From an uncultured Clostridium sp. (GTDB lineage Bacteria; Bacillota; Clostridia; Lachnospirales; Lachnospiraceae), in assembly GCA_947644195.1 (NCBI GenBank), contig CANRZB010000010.1, positions 1-64,000 of the forward strand: DNA of 64,000 nt, read 5' to 3'. A model generated the notes under the pieces. It had not been told where the DNA came from, did not search any database, and was given only the letters and a program-made list of their open reading frames with translations. Position numbers and translations under genes: made by a program. This document shows positions 38,748 to 49,731 of this stretch, piece by piece. How positions within the stretch are numbered: position 1 is the first letter of the stretch; each line of letters begins with the position of its first letter.

Positions 38748-38803
38748 TATCTCAAAAAGTTTCCGGTATTCATAGCACATTCCGTCGTAATCCCCCAGGA
38801 GAT

Positions 38804-40066
38804 TCAAACCGTGTGATCTAGATACAGGATAATGTCAGCTTTGAATACCCCATTTTCTGTACGGAAGCTGGATTCGCCGTGATATTTTTCAATTACGGAA
38901 TGAATATTTTTGAAGCCGTAGCCGTGTATCTTCTGATCCTTTTTGGTTGTCTGGAAATAATTATTTTGTCTGCAGAGGGTTCCCTGGAAGGTATTGTAAA
39001 TGCTGATATAAAGAATGTTTCTGTCAAATTTCATTGCAATATTTAGATATTTGTGATCACATTGGGTGGTTGCTTCAATCGCGTTGGTAAGGAGATTGCT
39101 GATTAAGATATTTAGATCCAGGGCAGACATGAAAGTTTCGGATGGGATTTTAATAGAAGTATGAATTTCACAATTCATTTGATGGGCGAGTTCAAGCAGG
39201 TAATTTAACACGCAGTCGGTTTCTTCGTTACCAGAGTGGACATAGGTATTCATTGTGTTATGTGTCTGGGTAATGTCTTTGATATACTGTATGGCTGATT
39301 CGATTTTGTTGGATTCCAGATAGGTTTGAACTAATAACAGATGATTTTTCAGATCATGCCGTAGGGAGCGAAGATCTTCCTGGGATTGCTGCATGATCTG
39401 AAATTGATTTTGGTACATGATAACCCGTTGTTCCAGTGTTTTATTCTCAACTTCCCGTTGCTGCATCACACTCAACCGGGAATACATCAGCAGGGTTAGA
39501 ATATTGATGAGGTAGATTACGGATACACAGATACATAGCGTAATAGGGGAGATCATCGTTACTGAAATTAGGATTCCGCATAGTGCGATGCTGCTTAGAG
39601 CAATGAAAATAATTTGGAAGTTGTAGACCGTACGGGGTGTCTCAGAACGTTCATAATCAAAAATGTGTTCCCAGATAAGAATCAGCGCGAGCGTCAGAAC
39701 ACAGGGGAGGAAAGGACAATAGATTTCATTTCTGGGAAGCAGGTCGGAATAACGATGCAGATACCATACAACACCTTGTGTGATGCCGGTTAAGCCAATC
39801 GAAATGGAGATAACAGACAGGCATTTTACGACAGTGGTCTCAAATTGATACATAGTAAAGAGAAACAACAGGAAAAAGAAGAGGATCATAAAAATTTTTC
39901 TGTTTTGAATTATGGAATGGGAGAGCCAGCTTGCAGAAGCCAGGATGCCGTAAAAGGGCAGGACAGAGAGGGGATTCCGTTCTTTTTTCGTTAAAAATAT
40001 TCTGATTATCCTTATATTTAAATACACATATAATAAATGAATGAAATAAGAAAATAGTGTATCCAT
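38804..40066 (-). CDS. GHKL (AgrC-like) sensor histidine kinase
   Basis: Six or so TM segments, LRHDLKNHLLLVQTYLES, HATPase_c_5-like C-terminus. Confidence 0.85.
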   Translation of the reverse strand: MDTLFSYFIHLLYVYLNIRIIRIFLTKKERNPLSVLPFYGILASASWLSHSIIQNRKIFMILFFFLLFLFTMYQFETTVVKCLSVISISIGLTGITQGVVWYLHRYSDLLPRNEIYCPFLPCVLTLALILIWEHIFDYERSETPRTVYNFQIIFIALSSIALCGILISVTMISPITLCICVSVIYLINILTLLMYSRLSVMQQREVENKTLEQRVIMYQNQFQIMQQSQEDLRSLRHDLKNHLLLVQTYLESNKIESAIQYIKDITQTHNTMNTYVHSGNEETDCVLNYLLELAHQMNCEIHTSIKIPSETFMSALDLNILISNLLTNAIEATTQCDHKYLNIAMKFDRNILYISIYNTFQGTLCRQNNYFQTTKKDQKIHGYGFKNIHSVIEKYHGESSFRTENGVFKADIILYLDHTV

Positions 40067-40090
40067 AGTCCTTTTCCTCCGAAATCGTTT

Positions 40091-40810
40091 CTAGCGGTTT
40101 TCTATCTGTTTTTTCATGATGAACTCTTTGACGGATTGCCGCCTGGCTTGGCTGATCGGTATGCGGCAGGAATTCATCATGATTAGTTCGTTTGCCTTAT
40201 ATACGTTTATATAATTGATGTTGACGATATAGGATTTATGTACAAGGATGAATATATTGCTATTTAGCTGCTCCATACAATCGGATAATTTTCCATAGTG
40301 TTGATATTCCCGTTCCGTCGTAAAGATCGTAATAATTTTTCCGGTGCTCTGCATACAGACGATGTTTCTTTGGTCGATACGATAGAAGGTTTTATTGATA
40401 CGATATTCATAGAATGACCGAAGATGAATGAACAGGGAGCAGTAGGTATCAATTACCCTGGAAATCTCTTCATAGGAAATGGGCTTGATGAGAAAATCCA
40501 AAGGCCGTATTCTGAATAACTGCATGGCGTAATCATTTCGAATAGATACAAATACAATCTGCGTACTTTCGTTTGCTATATTCTGGCGTAGCTCTTTGCC
40601 AACGGTAATTCCGTCTGTAGTTTGTAATTCAATATCCAGAAAGAGCAAATCCAAGGAATCTCCGCTATGCCAATGTTCTAATAATTCTTCTCCTGAACTG
40701 AAAATCACAGTTTCGATTTCCCAATGTATTTTTTCGCAATAATCAAGAATCATACTCTCCGTTTCCCAGCAAAATAATTCGTTGTCATCACAAATACCAA
40801 TTGTGTACAT
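40091..40810 (-). CDS. LytTR-family (AgrA-like) response regulator
   Basis: MYTIGICDDNELFCWE receiver, C-terminal LytTR; RBS AAAGGATGG. Confidence 0.88.
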   Translation of the reverse strand: MYTIGICDDNELFCWETESMILDYCEKIHWEIETVIFSSGEELLEHWHSGDSLDLLFLDIELQTTDGITVGKELRQNIANESTQIVFVSIRNDYAMQLFRIRPLDFLIKPISYEEISRVIDTYCSLFIHLRSFYEYRINKTFYRIDQRNIVCMQSTGKIITIFTTEREYQHYGKLSDCMEQLNSNIFILVHKSYIVNINYINVYKANELIMMNSCRIPISQARRQSVKEFIMKKQIENR

Positions 40811-41014
40811 GATGTCATCCATCCTTTCGTATATCATATAGAATATAGTTTTCGGGATAATAATGCAAGTGCTATCCATCAGGTTTTTTGCGGGGATTTT
40901 TGGGAAAAATATATTGCAAGGACACCATTGTAGTGTATTGAGTTACAATAGTAATTTTGGGGAAGATTTCAATAATTTCTATAGATGTTAGAATAATAGA
41001 AATGAGGTGTGATT

Positions 41015-41278
41015 ATGAAAAAAGAATTGGTACAGGGTCAATTCGATCAACGTTATATTGAGATCGGTTATAAAATTTCATATTGTAGAAAACATTTACA
41101 GCTTACACAGGAGCAATTAGCAGAAATTATGGGGATATCCAGAGAACATTTAGCTGCGCTGGAAGCGCCTAATTTAGTGAAGAAACCATCCTTAGACCTG
41201 ATCTTTCTGTTAGCACAAATATCTGGCAGAAAACCCAGTTGGTTTCTGGAATGTGATGAATTAGAGGAAGGTAATTAA
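41015..41278 (+). CDS. XRE-family HTH regulator
   Basis: IGYKISYCRKHLQLTQEQLAEIMGISREHLAALE. Confidence 0.85.
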   Translation: MKKELVQGQFDQRYIEIGYKISYCRKHLQLTQEQLAEIMGISREHLAALEAPNLVKKPSLDLIFLLAQISGRKPSWFLECDELEEGN

Positions 41279-41390
41279 GCCCGATTAATATGGCTCTGTA
41301 TCACAATGTGTTTTATGAAAATATTACTGCATACTCTTTTTAGGGATATACGTACTCGAAATTGGAGTATGCATTATTTTTGGATTTTTA

Positions 41391-41417
41391 TTAGCACTCA
41401 CTATTGACGAGTGCTAA
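41391..41417. promoter_or_regulatory. CIRCE operator (HrcA binding site)
   Basis: TTAGCACTC-ACTATTGAC-GAGTGCTAA, exact 9-9-9 inverted repeat. Confidence 0.95.
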
Positions 41418-41563
41418 TAAAAGTGGTATAACATAGAAGAAAACTGGTACAGCGAATGACGGATTAGTATTCATTGTACTGGACAGGGGAAGTCTATCAT
41501 TAGGCAATTAGGAATAGGAGTACGTGAGCAGGTAGTGAGCGTAGTCCAGTCAGGAGGTGGCAT

Positions 41564-44140
41564 ATGAATATTAGTAGATTTACTCAAAAATCACAGGAAG
41601 TAGTGCAGGGCTGTGAAAGGGTTGCAATGGATCATGGTCATCAGGAAATTGCGGAGGAGCATTTGCTGTTATCCATGATGACGGTGGAAGATAGTCTGAT
41701 CCATAAACTGATTGATAAGATGGGAATAGAGCCTCCCGTATTTGAAGCGCAAATCGAAGGACTTTTACAGAAGCGGCCGAAAGTCAGCGGAGGAGACCTC
41801 CATATTGATAAATATTTGAATGAAACCCTGGTCTACGCAGAGGATGAGGCGAAACAGATGGGGGATGAATATGTTTCCGTGGAACATTTATTTCTCAGTC
41901 TGTTAGCACATCCGAGCCCAGAGATCAAGGAATTATTCCGCACCTGTCAGATTGATCGGGAACGGTTTTTGCAGGTACTATCGGAAGTGCGTGGAAATCA
42001 GCGTGTGACCAGTGACAATCCAGAGGCAACCTATGATACGTTGGAAAAATATGGTCAAGATCTGGTGGAGCGTGCCAGGAGTGGGAAGATGGATCCGGTT
42101 ATCGGGCGGGATGCGGAGATCCGCAATGTCATTCGGATTCTTTCGCGCAAGACCAAGAATAATCCGGTGTTGATCGGGGAGCCGGGTGTCGGCAAGACGG
42201 CGGCGGTAGAAGGATTGGCGCAGCGTATTGTCCGCGGGGATGTCCCGGAGGGACTAAAGGATAAACAGATCTTTGCGTTGGATATGGGAGCTTTGCTGGC
42301 AGGGGCGAAATATCGTGGAGAGTTTGAGGAACGCCTCAAGGCGGTGCTCGAAGAAGTCAAAAAAAGTGATGGACAGATCATCTTATTTATTGATGAGCTG
42401 CATACCATTGTGGGCGCAGGCAAGACAGACGGGGCCCTGGATGCTGGCAATATGCTTAAACCAATGCTGGCGAGGGGAGAGCTGCACTGTATTGGTGCCA
42501 CGACGCTGGATGAATATCGTATGTATATTGAGAAGGATGCAGCGTTAGAGAGACGGTTCCAACCGGTAATGGTAAATGAACCGACCGTGGAGGACACCAT
42601 TTCAATCCTGCGTGGTCTCAAAGACCGTTATGAGGTCTATCATGGAGTTAAGATTACCGATGGATCTCTGGTAGCGGCGGCGACTTTGTCAAACCGCTAT
42701 ATCTCTGACCGGTTTTTGCCGGATAAGGCTATTGACCTGATTGATGAGGCGTGTGCGATGATAAAGACGGAGTTGGACAGCATGCCGTCTGAACTGGATG
42801 AGGTGCGCCGTCGGATCATGCAGATGGAGATTGAGGAGGCTGCTCTAAAAAAAGAAACGGATCATCTGTCTGCGGAGCGATTGGCAGAGCTACAGCAGGA
42901 GTTGGCAGAATTAAGAGATACCTTTAATGAGCAGAAGGCGCAGTGGGATAACGAGAAAGCTTCTGTGGATAAAGTGAATAAATTGAGAGAGCAGATTGAT
43001 GAACTCCGTACTGCTATGGAAAGTGCACAGAGAAATTATGATTTGAACCGTGCCGCTGAAATTCAGTATGGTCAGCTGCCGGAACTGGAGAAACAACTGG
43101 CGGCTGAGGAAGAACGGGTAAAATCGGAAGAGCGCACTCTGGTGCAGGAAAGTGTGACAGACGAAGAAATCGCACGTATTATTTCCCGATGGACGGGAAT
43201 TCCGGTCTCCAAATTGACCGAGGGAGAGCGAGAGAAAACTCTGCATTTGGAAGAGGAACTGCACCGGCGTGTCATTGGGCAGGAGGAAGGCGTCAAGATG
43301 GTGTCAGAGGCGATTCTGCGTTCTAAGGCGGGGATTAAAGATCCGACGAAACCGATTGGTTCCTTTCTGTTTCTGGGGCCGACCGGCGTGGGAAAAACGG
43401 AACTGGCAAAATCTCTGGCAGCCAGTATGTTTGATGATGAGACAAACATGGTGCGGATTGATATGAGCGAATATATGGAGAAGTATTCTGTATCTCGCCT
43501 GATTGGGGCGCCTCCGGGATATGTCGGCTATGAGGAAGGCGGTCAACTGACGGAAGCGGTGCGGCGGAAACCATATACCGTGGTGCTGTTTGATGAAATT
43601 GAGAAGGCGCATCCCGATGTCTTTAACGTACTGCTGCAGGTATTGGATGATGGGCGAATTACCGATTCGCAGGGGCGGACGGTAGATTTCAAAAATACCA
43701 TCCTGATTATGACTTCCAACATCGGATCGCAGTATTTATTGGAGGGAATTGATGAATCCGGTGAAATCCGGGCAGAGGCAAAAGAAGCGGCTATGCAGGA
43801 TCTGCGTGCCGGATTCCGGCCGGAATTTTTGAACCGTCTGGATGAAATAATTATGTTTAAGCCGTTGACGAAGCAAAATATCAGTGGTATCATAGATATT
43901 CTGATGAATGATCTCAATAAACGGTTGGCAGATAAGGAACTACAGGTATCTATGAGTGATACGGCGAAAAACTTCATTGCGGAACATGCCTACGAACCAG
44001 TGTTTGGCGCACGTCCGCTGAAACGTTATTTGCAAAAAAATGTAGAGACTTTGTTGGCGAGAAAGATTTTGGGTGGAGAAGTCCATCTGGGAGAAACCCT
44101 TACCCTGGATGTGAAGGATGATACCCTGATCTGTCGTTAA
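41564..44140 (+). CDS. clpB: ATP-dependent chaperone ClpB
   Basis: Clp_N, two AAA modules ([18 protein letters not shown]), coiled-coil middle domain. Confidence 0.96.
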   Translation: MNISRFTQKSQEVVQGCERVAMDHGHQEIAEEHLLLSMMTVEDSLIHKLIDKMGIEPPVFEAQIEGLLQKRPKVSGGDLHIDKYLNETLVYAEDEAKQMGDEYVSVEHLFLSLLAHPSPEIKELFRTCQIDRERFLQVLSEVRGNQRVTSDNPEATYDTLEKYGQDLVERARSGKMDPVIGRDAEIRNVIRILSRKTKNNPVLIGEPGVGKTAAVEGLAQRIVRGDVPEGLKDKQIFALDMGALLAGAKYRGEFEERLKAVLEEVKKSDGQIILFIDELHTIVGAGKTDGALDAGNMLKPMLARGELHCIGATTLDEYRMYIEKDAALERRFQPVMVNEPTVEDTISILRGLKDRYEVYHGVKITDGSLVAAATLSNRYISDRFLPDKAIDLIDEACAMIKTELDSMPSELDEVRRRIMQMEIEEAALKKETDHLSAERLAELQQELAELRDTFNEQKAQWDNEKASVDKVNKLREQIDELRTAMESAQRNYDLNRAAEIQYGQLPELEKQLAAEEERVKSEERTLVQESVTDEEIARIISRWTGIPVSKLTEGEREKTLHLEEELHRRVIGQEEGVKMVSEAILRSKAGIKDPTKPIGSFLFLGPTGVGKTELAKSLAASMFDDETNMVRIDMSEYMEKYSVSRLIGAPPGYVGYEEGGQLTEAVRRKPYTVVLFDEIEKAHPDVFNVLLQVLDDGRITDSQGRTVDFKNTILIMTSNIGSQYLLEGIDESGEIRAEAKEAAMQDLRAGFRPEFLNRLDEIIMFKPLTKQNISGIIDILMNDLNKRLADKELQVSMSDTAKNFIAEHAYEPVFGARPLKRYLQKNVETLLARKILGGEVHLGETLTLDVKDDTLICR

Positions 44141-44211
44141 TGCAAGGGATAACCGCTTGTTTTATCAGTCCTAAATAAAATGACAGAGAATGTACAGGTA
44201 GATTACAGATG

Positions 44212-44248
44212 ACGGGATTTCATGAGAAGTTGGAATCCCGTTATTTTT
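44212..44248 (+). terminator. Terminator ACGGGATT...AATCCCGT TATTTTTAT
   Basis: 8-bp stem and T-rich tail after clpB. Confidence 0.7.
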
Positions 44249-44457
44249 ATCGAACAAGGATGTAAAAGGGTCTGATCTTTATAGAAAAGCATAAAAAGAT
44301 CTTCTGGTGGCAGACTATACGGCAGACACCGAGATATGCGATATGGCGCTTGGTGTTAGGAATGGAAGCTGCTCGTCGTGTGGTGGTATGTCAAAGAAAT
44401 TCGCAGAATTTCTTGCCGTGTGGCATGCTGGCGTAGCGCTTAAAAGGGAGGTCTGGT

Positions 44458-44775
44458 GTGATAGATGTAATCGAGGAGATCCTGGTGGAAATTGTCAATG
44501 GCTCGATCCTGGTATTGGAATTTATGGGAGTTTGCGTGATTGTAGCTTCTGGACTTCGGGGGTTTTATGATTATGTGAGGCATGTGCCGAGTATGAAACT
44601 GACATTGGCAAAAGGACTGGCCGTAGGCTTGGAATTTAAGATGGGCAGCGAGATTCTCCGTACCGTCATTGTGCGGGAGTGGAAAGAAATCATCGTAGTC
44701 GCAGGGATTATTGGCCTGCGTGCTGCCTTGAATTTTTTGATCCATTGGGAGATTCATGAGGAAATGACAAATTAA
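44458..44775 (+). CDS. DUF1622-like membrane protein
   Basis: Two/three TM small protein with RGFYDYVRHVPSMKLTLAKGLAVGLEFKMGSEILRT. Confidence 0.75.
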   Translation: MIDVIEEILVEIVNGSILVLEFMGVCVIVASGLRGFYDYVRHVPSMKLTLAKGLAVGLEFKMGSEILRTVIVREWKEIIVVAGIIGLRAALNFLIHWEIHEEMTN

Positions 44776-44861
44776 TACAGAAAATGTGTCATTGGGAATC
44801 AGAAGGAGATCTATTCCCGAAGGACAGTTGCGCAATAAATTGTGCAGGAAAGAGGTAAATT

Positions 44862-46439
44862 ATGAATTTTGAAGAAATGTGTTTCGATCCCCGTATTATG
44901 CGTGCCATTACAGAAATGGGATTTGAGCAGGCAAGCCCGATCCAGGCGCAGTCGATTCCGATTGCCATGGAGGGAAGGGATATGATTGGCCAGGCGCAGA
45001 CCGGTACAGGAAAGACTGCTGCTTTTGGGATTCCGTTGCTGCAGAGAGTAGATCCGCACAATCGAAAATTACAGGCGATTGTGTTATGCCCCACCAGAGA
45101 ATTGGCGATCCAGACAGCGGGAGAAATTCGTCGTCTAGCAAAATTCCTTCATGGAATTAAAGTTTTGCCGATTTATGGAGGGCAGGAGATTTCCAAGCAG
45201 ATCCGTTCCCTCAAAGGAGGGGTGCAGATCATCATTGGAACGCCGGGGCGAGTGATGGATCACATGCGCCGCCATACGCTGAAGTTGGAAGAAGTCGGTG
45301 CTGTCGTGTTAGATGAGGCAGACGAAATGCTGAACATGGGATTTCGCGATGACATCGAGATGATACTTAAAAAACTGCCGGAGGAGAGGCAGACGTTATT
45401 GTTCTCGGCAACCATGCCGAAGCCGATTATGGAGATTGCCAGAAATTACTTACAGGATCCTGAGATTGTGAAAGTGGTTAAAAAGGAATTGACGGTTCCG
45501 AAAATTGAGCAATATTATTATGAAGTCAATCCCCGCAGAAAAAATGAAGTGCTGTCCCGCTTGTTGGATATTTATGATCCCGAACTATCCCTGGTATTTT
45601 GCAATACCAAACGAAAGGTGGATGAACTCGTTGCAGATCTGAAAGGGCGTGGATATTTTGCCGAGGGATTGCACGGTGATATGAAGCAATCCCAGAGAGA
45701 CCGTGTTATGAATGGATTCCGAAATGGCAGGACGGATATCCTGGTGGCAACCGATGTGGCGGCGCGGGGCATTGACGTAGATGATGTGGAAGCGGTATTT
45801 AACTATGATGTTCCACAGGATGACGAATACTATGTACATAGAATTGGCCGGACCGGACGTGCGGGCCGAACCGGGCGTGCCTTTACTCTGGTAGTGGGCA
45901 GGGAGATCTATAAGCTGAAGGATATCCAACGCTACTGCAAAACCAAAATCAAGCGGCAGCAAATTCCTTCCATGGATGATGTGACGGAAATCAAGGTGGG
46001 TAAACTTCTGGAGCAGGCAGGGGACTTGATCGAGCGGAACCGTCTGGACCAGACGATGGATCTGATCGAAGAATATCTGGACACGACGGAACATTCTACG
46101 TTAGAACTGGCAGCGGCGCTTCTTCAGTTACAGATGGGAGAGGATGGCAATTCTGCCGCTCAGGATGAGATCGAATTTGGGGATACCGGGGCCGAGCCAG
46201 GAATGGTGCGTCTCTTTATCAATATTGGCAAGAAGCAGCGCATCAAAATTGGCGATATCTTGGGCGCTGTCGTAGGAGAATCCGGGATTGGCGGAAACCT
46301 GGTCGGCGCGATTGATATGTATGATAATTTTACCTTCGTAGAAGTGCCGAGAGAGCATGCGGCGCAGGTTCTGGATGCTATGAAACATGCTAAAATCAAA
46401 GGAAAGTCCATTAATGTGGAGCCGGCGAAAGGGAAATAA
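44862..46439 (+). CDS. DEAD-box ATP-dependent RNA helicase (DeaD/CsdA-like, DbpA RNA-binding C-terminus)
   Basis: AQTGTGKT, DEAD, SAT, HRIGRTGRAG motifs. Confidence 0.95.
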   Translation: MNFEEMCFDPRIMRAITEMGFEQASPIQAQSIPIAMEGRDMIGQAQTGTGKTAAFGIPLLQRVDPHNRKLQAIVLCPTRELAIQTAGEIRRLAKFLHGIKVLPIYGGQEISKQIRSLKGGVQIIIGTPGRVMDHMRRHTLKLEEVGAVVLDEADEMLNMGFRDDIEMILKKLPEERQTLLFSATMPKPIMEIARNYLQDPEIVKVVKKELTVPKIEQYYYEVNPRRKNEVLSRLLDIYDPELSLVFCNTKRKVDELVADLKGRGYFAEGLHGDMKQSQRDRVMNGFRNGRTDILVATDVAARGIDVDDVEAVFNYDVPQDDEYYVHRIGRTGRAGRTGRAFTLVVGREIYKLKDIQRYCKTKIKRQQIPSMDDVTEIKVGKLLEQAGDLIERNRLDQTMDLIEEYLDTTEHSTLELAAALLQLQMGEDGNSAAQDEIEFGDTGAEPGMVRLFINIGKKQRIKIGDILGAVVGESGIGGNLVGAIDMYDNFTFVEVPREHAAQVLDAMKHAKIKGKSINVEPAKGK

Positions 46440-46477
46440 AATGGAATATGTCGGTATTCCTTAAAGGCAGGGGCTGT

Positions 46478-46507
46478 ACGCAGAGTAGCTGGGCGTGCAG
46501 CTTCTTT
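46478..46507 (+). terminator. Terminator GCTGTACGC...GCGTGCAGC TTCTTTTTT
   Basis: Stem plus T-tract after helicase. Confidence 0.7.
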
Positions 46508-46743
46508 TTTGTCCCAAAAAATAAGTGCAGATGTCAGAGTTCATTACTCTCTAACAACTACATTTTGATAGTACTAAAAGAAGAAGTAACTCAATCATAC
46601 CATAGGGAGAATGTTTGTAATTTATCAGATGGTTTTTTGAGAAAATATTTTTTTGTTTGACGATTTAACTCTATTCTGCTATAGTGAGTATGTAGAAATA
46701 TTTTTGTTAAATTTAGTCGAAGTTAGAACAGGCAGGAGGTTCT

Positions 46744-47145
46744 TCATGAAAAAGAAACAAAAAGGGTGGATAAGCATCTAGATTATCGTTGCCATACTGG
46801 TATCGGTAATGTTTCCGGCGTCCAATAGTCTGGCAGACAGCCAGCAGCAAAGGAAAGGGTTTTATGAGGGAGAGGGCTTTCAGGTGCAGTTTGATGTGAC
46901 AGAAGCCTGGGGTGGTGGCGCTGCTGCCGGAAATGAATGAGATGGACTATGCCTTTCGTAAGGATGATTGTTTGGGGTCGCTCAATAATCTGCAAAAGGC
47001 GATTACTATTCTGAAAAAAAATGGGGATAGTAAGGAGCTGCTTCATACCCTGCAGACAAATTTGCAAAATCATAGAAAGGAATGGAAGGGCGATATCGTC
47101 CGGCTGAGAGAAAAAGAAGATAAGATTGAAAAATATGGATATTGA
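46744..47145 (+). pseudogene. Decayed secreted/membrane protein gene
   Basis: ATG AAA AAG AAA CAA...AGC ATC TAG then open frame IIVAILVSVMFPASNSLADSQQQRKGFYEGEGFQVQFDVTEAW..., then a second break and continuation in another frame. Confidence 0.6.
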
Positions 47146-47205
47146 TTTCATGAAATATCAAGTATGTCAAATAACTACAATATAGTAAAAAGGAGAATGA
47201 TCATT

Positions 47206-47931
47206 ATGAAATGTAAGTTAATAATATTAACAATCTCTCTTTCCGTTTTTAGTATACTAGGCTCTGCCTGCGGAAAGGAAGTCGCTTCTGACAATATGGT
47301 AAAGAAAGAGAATGTGTCACAAAAAACAGTGCAAAAAAGTAAAGAGATTGCAGATATATTTGGAGAAAATCTGATACCAAAAGAACAAAAGAACTATTAC
47401 AAAAAATATTTTACACAGGAATTTGCGGAGGGCAGGAATGATGACATTTCTGATTGGAAAGACAAAGAAGGAAATTGGTGCTACCCTGCTGGATACCAGA
47501 TTACATGGATTCCATCTGATGATGAAAAGATGGCGGCACAGCAGTTCCCAGAAGAACTGTTGGCAGATATGAGTACGGATGAATTGTATCAGTTTATTAT
47601 GAAGGCGCATGGTCAGTGGGCACAATTAGCTTTTGATACATATGCATACGCCTTGAGTTCGTATTATTCCTACTATAATTTCATTGCGGAGTTGATGCAG
47701 AGAGTGGATTGTGCAGAGGTTGTCCATAAATATTATGCTCAGACTACAGATGATGATGTGAAGCGTTATTCAAAGAAGTCTCGCGCTTCTTATTCAGATC
47801 CAAGTGATACAGAAAAGCAGGAATTATTTCAATTGATGGAAGGGATGGAGTGGTTCTTTCTGTATGAAGAAGGAAAATCGGTTCCTGATGAACGTGTTTT
47901 TGGATCAGCTCAACTAAAACCAGAGAATTAA
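47206..47931 (+). CDS. Lipoprotein of unknown function
   Basis: MKCKLIILTISLSVFSILGSACGKE lipobox; RBS AAAGGAG. Confidence 0.7.
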   Translation: MKCKLIILTISLSVFSILGSACGKEVASDNMVKKENVSQKTVQKSKEIADIFGENLIPKEQKNYYKKYFTQEFAEGRNDDISDWKDKEGNWCYPAGYQITWIPSDDEKMAAQQFPEELLADMSTDELYQFIMKAHGQWAQLAFDTYAYALSSYYSYYNFIAELMQRVDCAEVVHKYYAQTTDDDVKRYSKKSRASYSDPSDTEKQELFQLMEGMEWFFLYEEGKSVPDERVFGSAQLKPEN

Positions 47932-48156
47932 TATGGGGGATGCAAAGGAAAGACTCAATCAATTTGACTGCTTCTGTTGTATTAATACTAACGTCAAGAA
48001 ATTCATGTTAATATTAATGTCAAAAAATCCCCCTCTTGACGGATACCAGGGATAGGTATAAGATAGAAAAGTAGACCGCAGAGAGATCAACATAAGTGGA
48101 TCTGCAAAAGGCCGGAAGCCAGTGCTTCTCGGCTTCATTATGAAAAAGTTCACAAT

Positions 48157-48254
48157 ACTCTTATTCAGAGTGGTGGAGAGTGAAGGCTCTGTGAAACCAC
48201 GGCAACCCCATTGCGGAAGGTGCCAATCTCAGCGAGGAATCGATCAATAAGAGG
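48157..48254 (+). ncRNA. SAM-I (S-box) riboswitch aptamer
   Basis: P1 CTCTTATT/AATAAGAG; cores CAGAGTGGTGGAG, GTGAAACCACGGCAACC, GGTGCCAA. Confidence 0.95.
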
Positions 48255-48279
48255 GTTTGAAGTCTATACGATGAAATTC

Positions 48280-48310
48280 AAGTCCATCTTTTGGTTAGGT
48301 GGACTTTTTC
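48280..48310 (+). terminator. SAM riboswitch expression-platform terminator AAGTCCA...TGGACTT TTTC
   Basis: 7-bp stem and T-tract between aptamer and metK. Confidence 0.8.
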
Positions 48311-48434
48311 TATTGGTTTTGTTGTGTTATCCAGTGTCATGGCGAAAGATCTTGCAGGATAACGATGCAGCACAAAAGAATAGGGATCTGTCGGGAGGTA
48401 CTCGTCGGCAGGCAGTAGAAATGGAGGAATCAAT

Positions 48435-49631
48435 ATGGAAAAAAGATTATTTACGTCAGAATCAGTTACGGAAGGGCATCCTGATAAGATCTGTGACAAT
48501 ATTTCAGATGCCATTCTGGATGCATTGATGGCACAGGATCCAATGAGCCGTGTGGCGTGTGAAACGGTAATTACCACGGATTATGTGATGATTATGGGTG
48601 AGATCAGTACGACGGCACAGGTGGATTATGAGAAAATCATTCGAGAAACTATTCGGGAGATCGGCTACGATGATGATTTGAAAGGATTTAACTGTGATAA
48701 CTGTGAGGTCAGGATCTTGTTGGATAAGCAGTCGATCGACATTGCCATGGGAGTGGATCAGGCATTGGAGGCGAAAAACGGAGAGAAAGATATGTCCGAG
48801 GAAGAACTTGATGCGATTGGTGCGGGCGATCAGGGAATGATGTTTGGTTACGCCACCAATGAAACCGAGGACAGGATGCCTTATGCAATTTCGTTAGCCC
48901 ATAAGCTGACCAGGAAATTAACTGAAGTCCGCAAGAACGGGACATTAGATTATCTGCGTGCGGATGGCAAGAGTCAGGTTACCGTAGAATATGACGAAAA
49001 GGGAACGCCGGTACATATTAATGCGGTAGTGATTTCTACGCAGCATGCTGCCGGGATTAAACAGGAGCAAATCCATCAGGATATCCGTACTCATGTGATT
49101 GATCCGGTATTACCGCAGAATCTGGTGGACGATCAGACCAAATTTTTTATCAATCCGACCGGAAGGTTTGTCATCGGTGGGCCAAACGGGGACAGTGGGT
49201 TGACCGGGCGTAAGATTATTGTGGATACCTATGGCGGATTTGCCCGTCATGGTGGCGGTGCTTTTTCAGGGAAGGATTGCACTAAGGTGGACCGTTCCGC
49301 GGCGTATGCAGCCCGCTATGTGGCTAAGAATATTGTCGAGGCGGGGCTGGCAGAACGTTGTGAGATCCAGCTTTCCTATGCAATTGGCGTGGCGCATCCA
49401 ACTTCAATTATGGTGGATACTTTTGGGACAGGAAAATTGTCCGATAGCCGTCTGGTAGAAATTATCCGGGAGAATTTTGACTTGCGTCCAGCCGGGATCA
49501 TTAAGATGCTCGATCTGCGTCGGCCAATCTATAAACAGACAGCAGCTTATGGACATTTTGGCAGAAATGATTTGAATCTACCATGGGAAAAAACCGATAA
49601 GGCAGAAGACTTGCGGAAATATGCCGTATAA
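48435..49631 (+). CDS. metK: S-adenosylmethionine synthetase
   Basis: [35 protein letters not shown]. Confidence 0.97.
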   Translation: MEKRLFTSESVTEGHPDKICDNISDAILDALMAQDPMSRVACETVITTDYVMIMGEISTTAQVDYEKIIRETIREIGYDDDLKGFNCDNCEVRILLDKQSIDIAMGVDQALEAKNGEKDMSEEELDAIGAGDQGMMFGYATNETEDRMPYAISLAHKLTRKLTEVRKNGTLDYLRADGKSQVTVEYDEKGTPVHINAVVISTQHAAGIKQEQIHQDIRTHVIDPVLPQNLVDDQTKFFINPTGRFVIGGPNGDSGLTGRKIIVDTYGGFARHGGGAFSGKDCTKVDRSAAYAARYVAKNIVEAGLAERCEIQLSYAIGVAHPTSIMVDTFGTGKLSDSRLVEIIRENFDLRPAGIIKMLDLRRPIYKQTAAYGHFGRNDLNLPWEKTDKAEDLRKYAV

Positions 49632-49656
49632 GCTACAATAGTATATCAGGAGCAGT

Positions 49657-49709
49657 TGTCCGCAATGATGGATAGGGAAGTTTGCTATCTGTGATTGCGG
49701 ACATTTTTT
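49657..49709 (+). terminator. Terminator TGTCCGCAAT...ATTGCGGACA TTTTTT
   Basis: 10-bp stem, T6 tract. Confidence 0.8.
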
Positions 49710-49731
49710 GAAATCGGAGGAGGATTTTGTG

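Noticed and set aside
42055-42621. 188-aa antisense ORF in clpB
   Set aside because: Shadow ORF opposite a highly conserved gene
48211-48528. 105-aa ORF between SAM riboswitch and metK
   Set aside because: Overlaps aptamer end, terminator hairpin and metK start; apparent hydrophobic stretch comes from the terminator region
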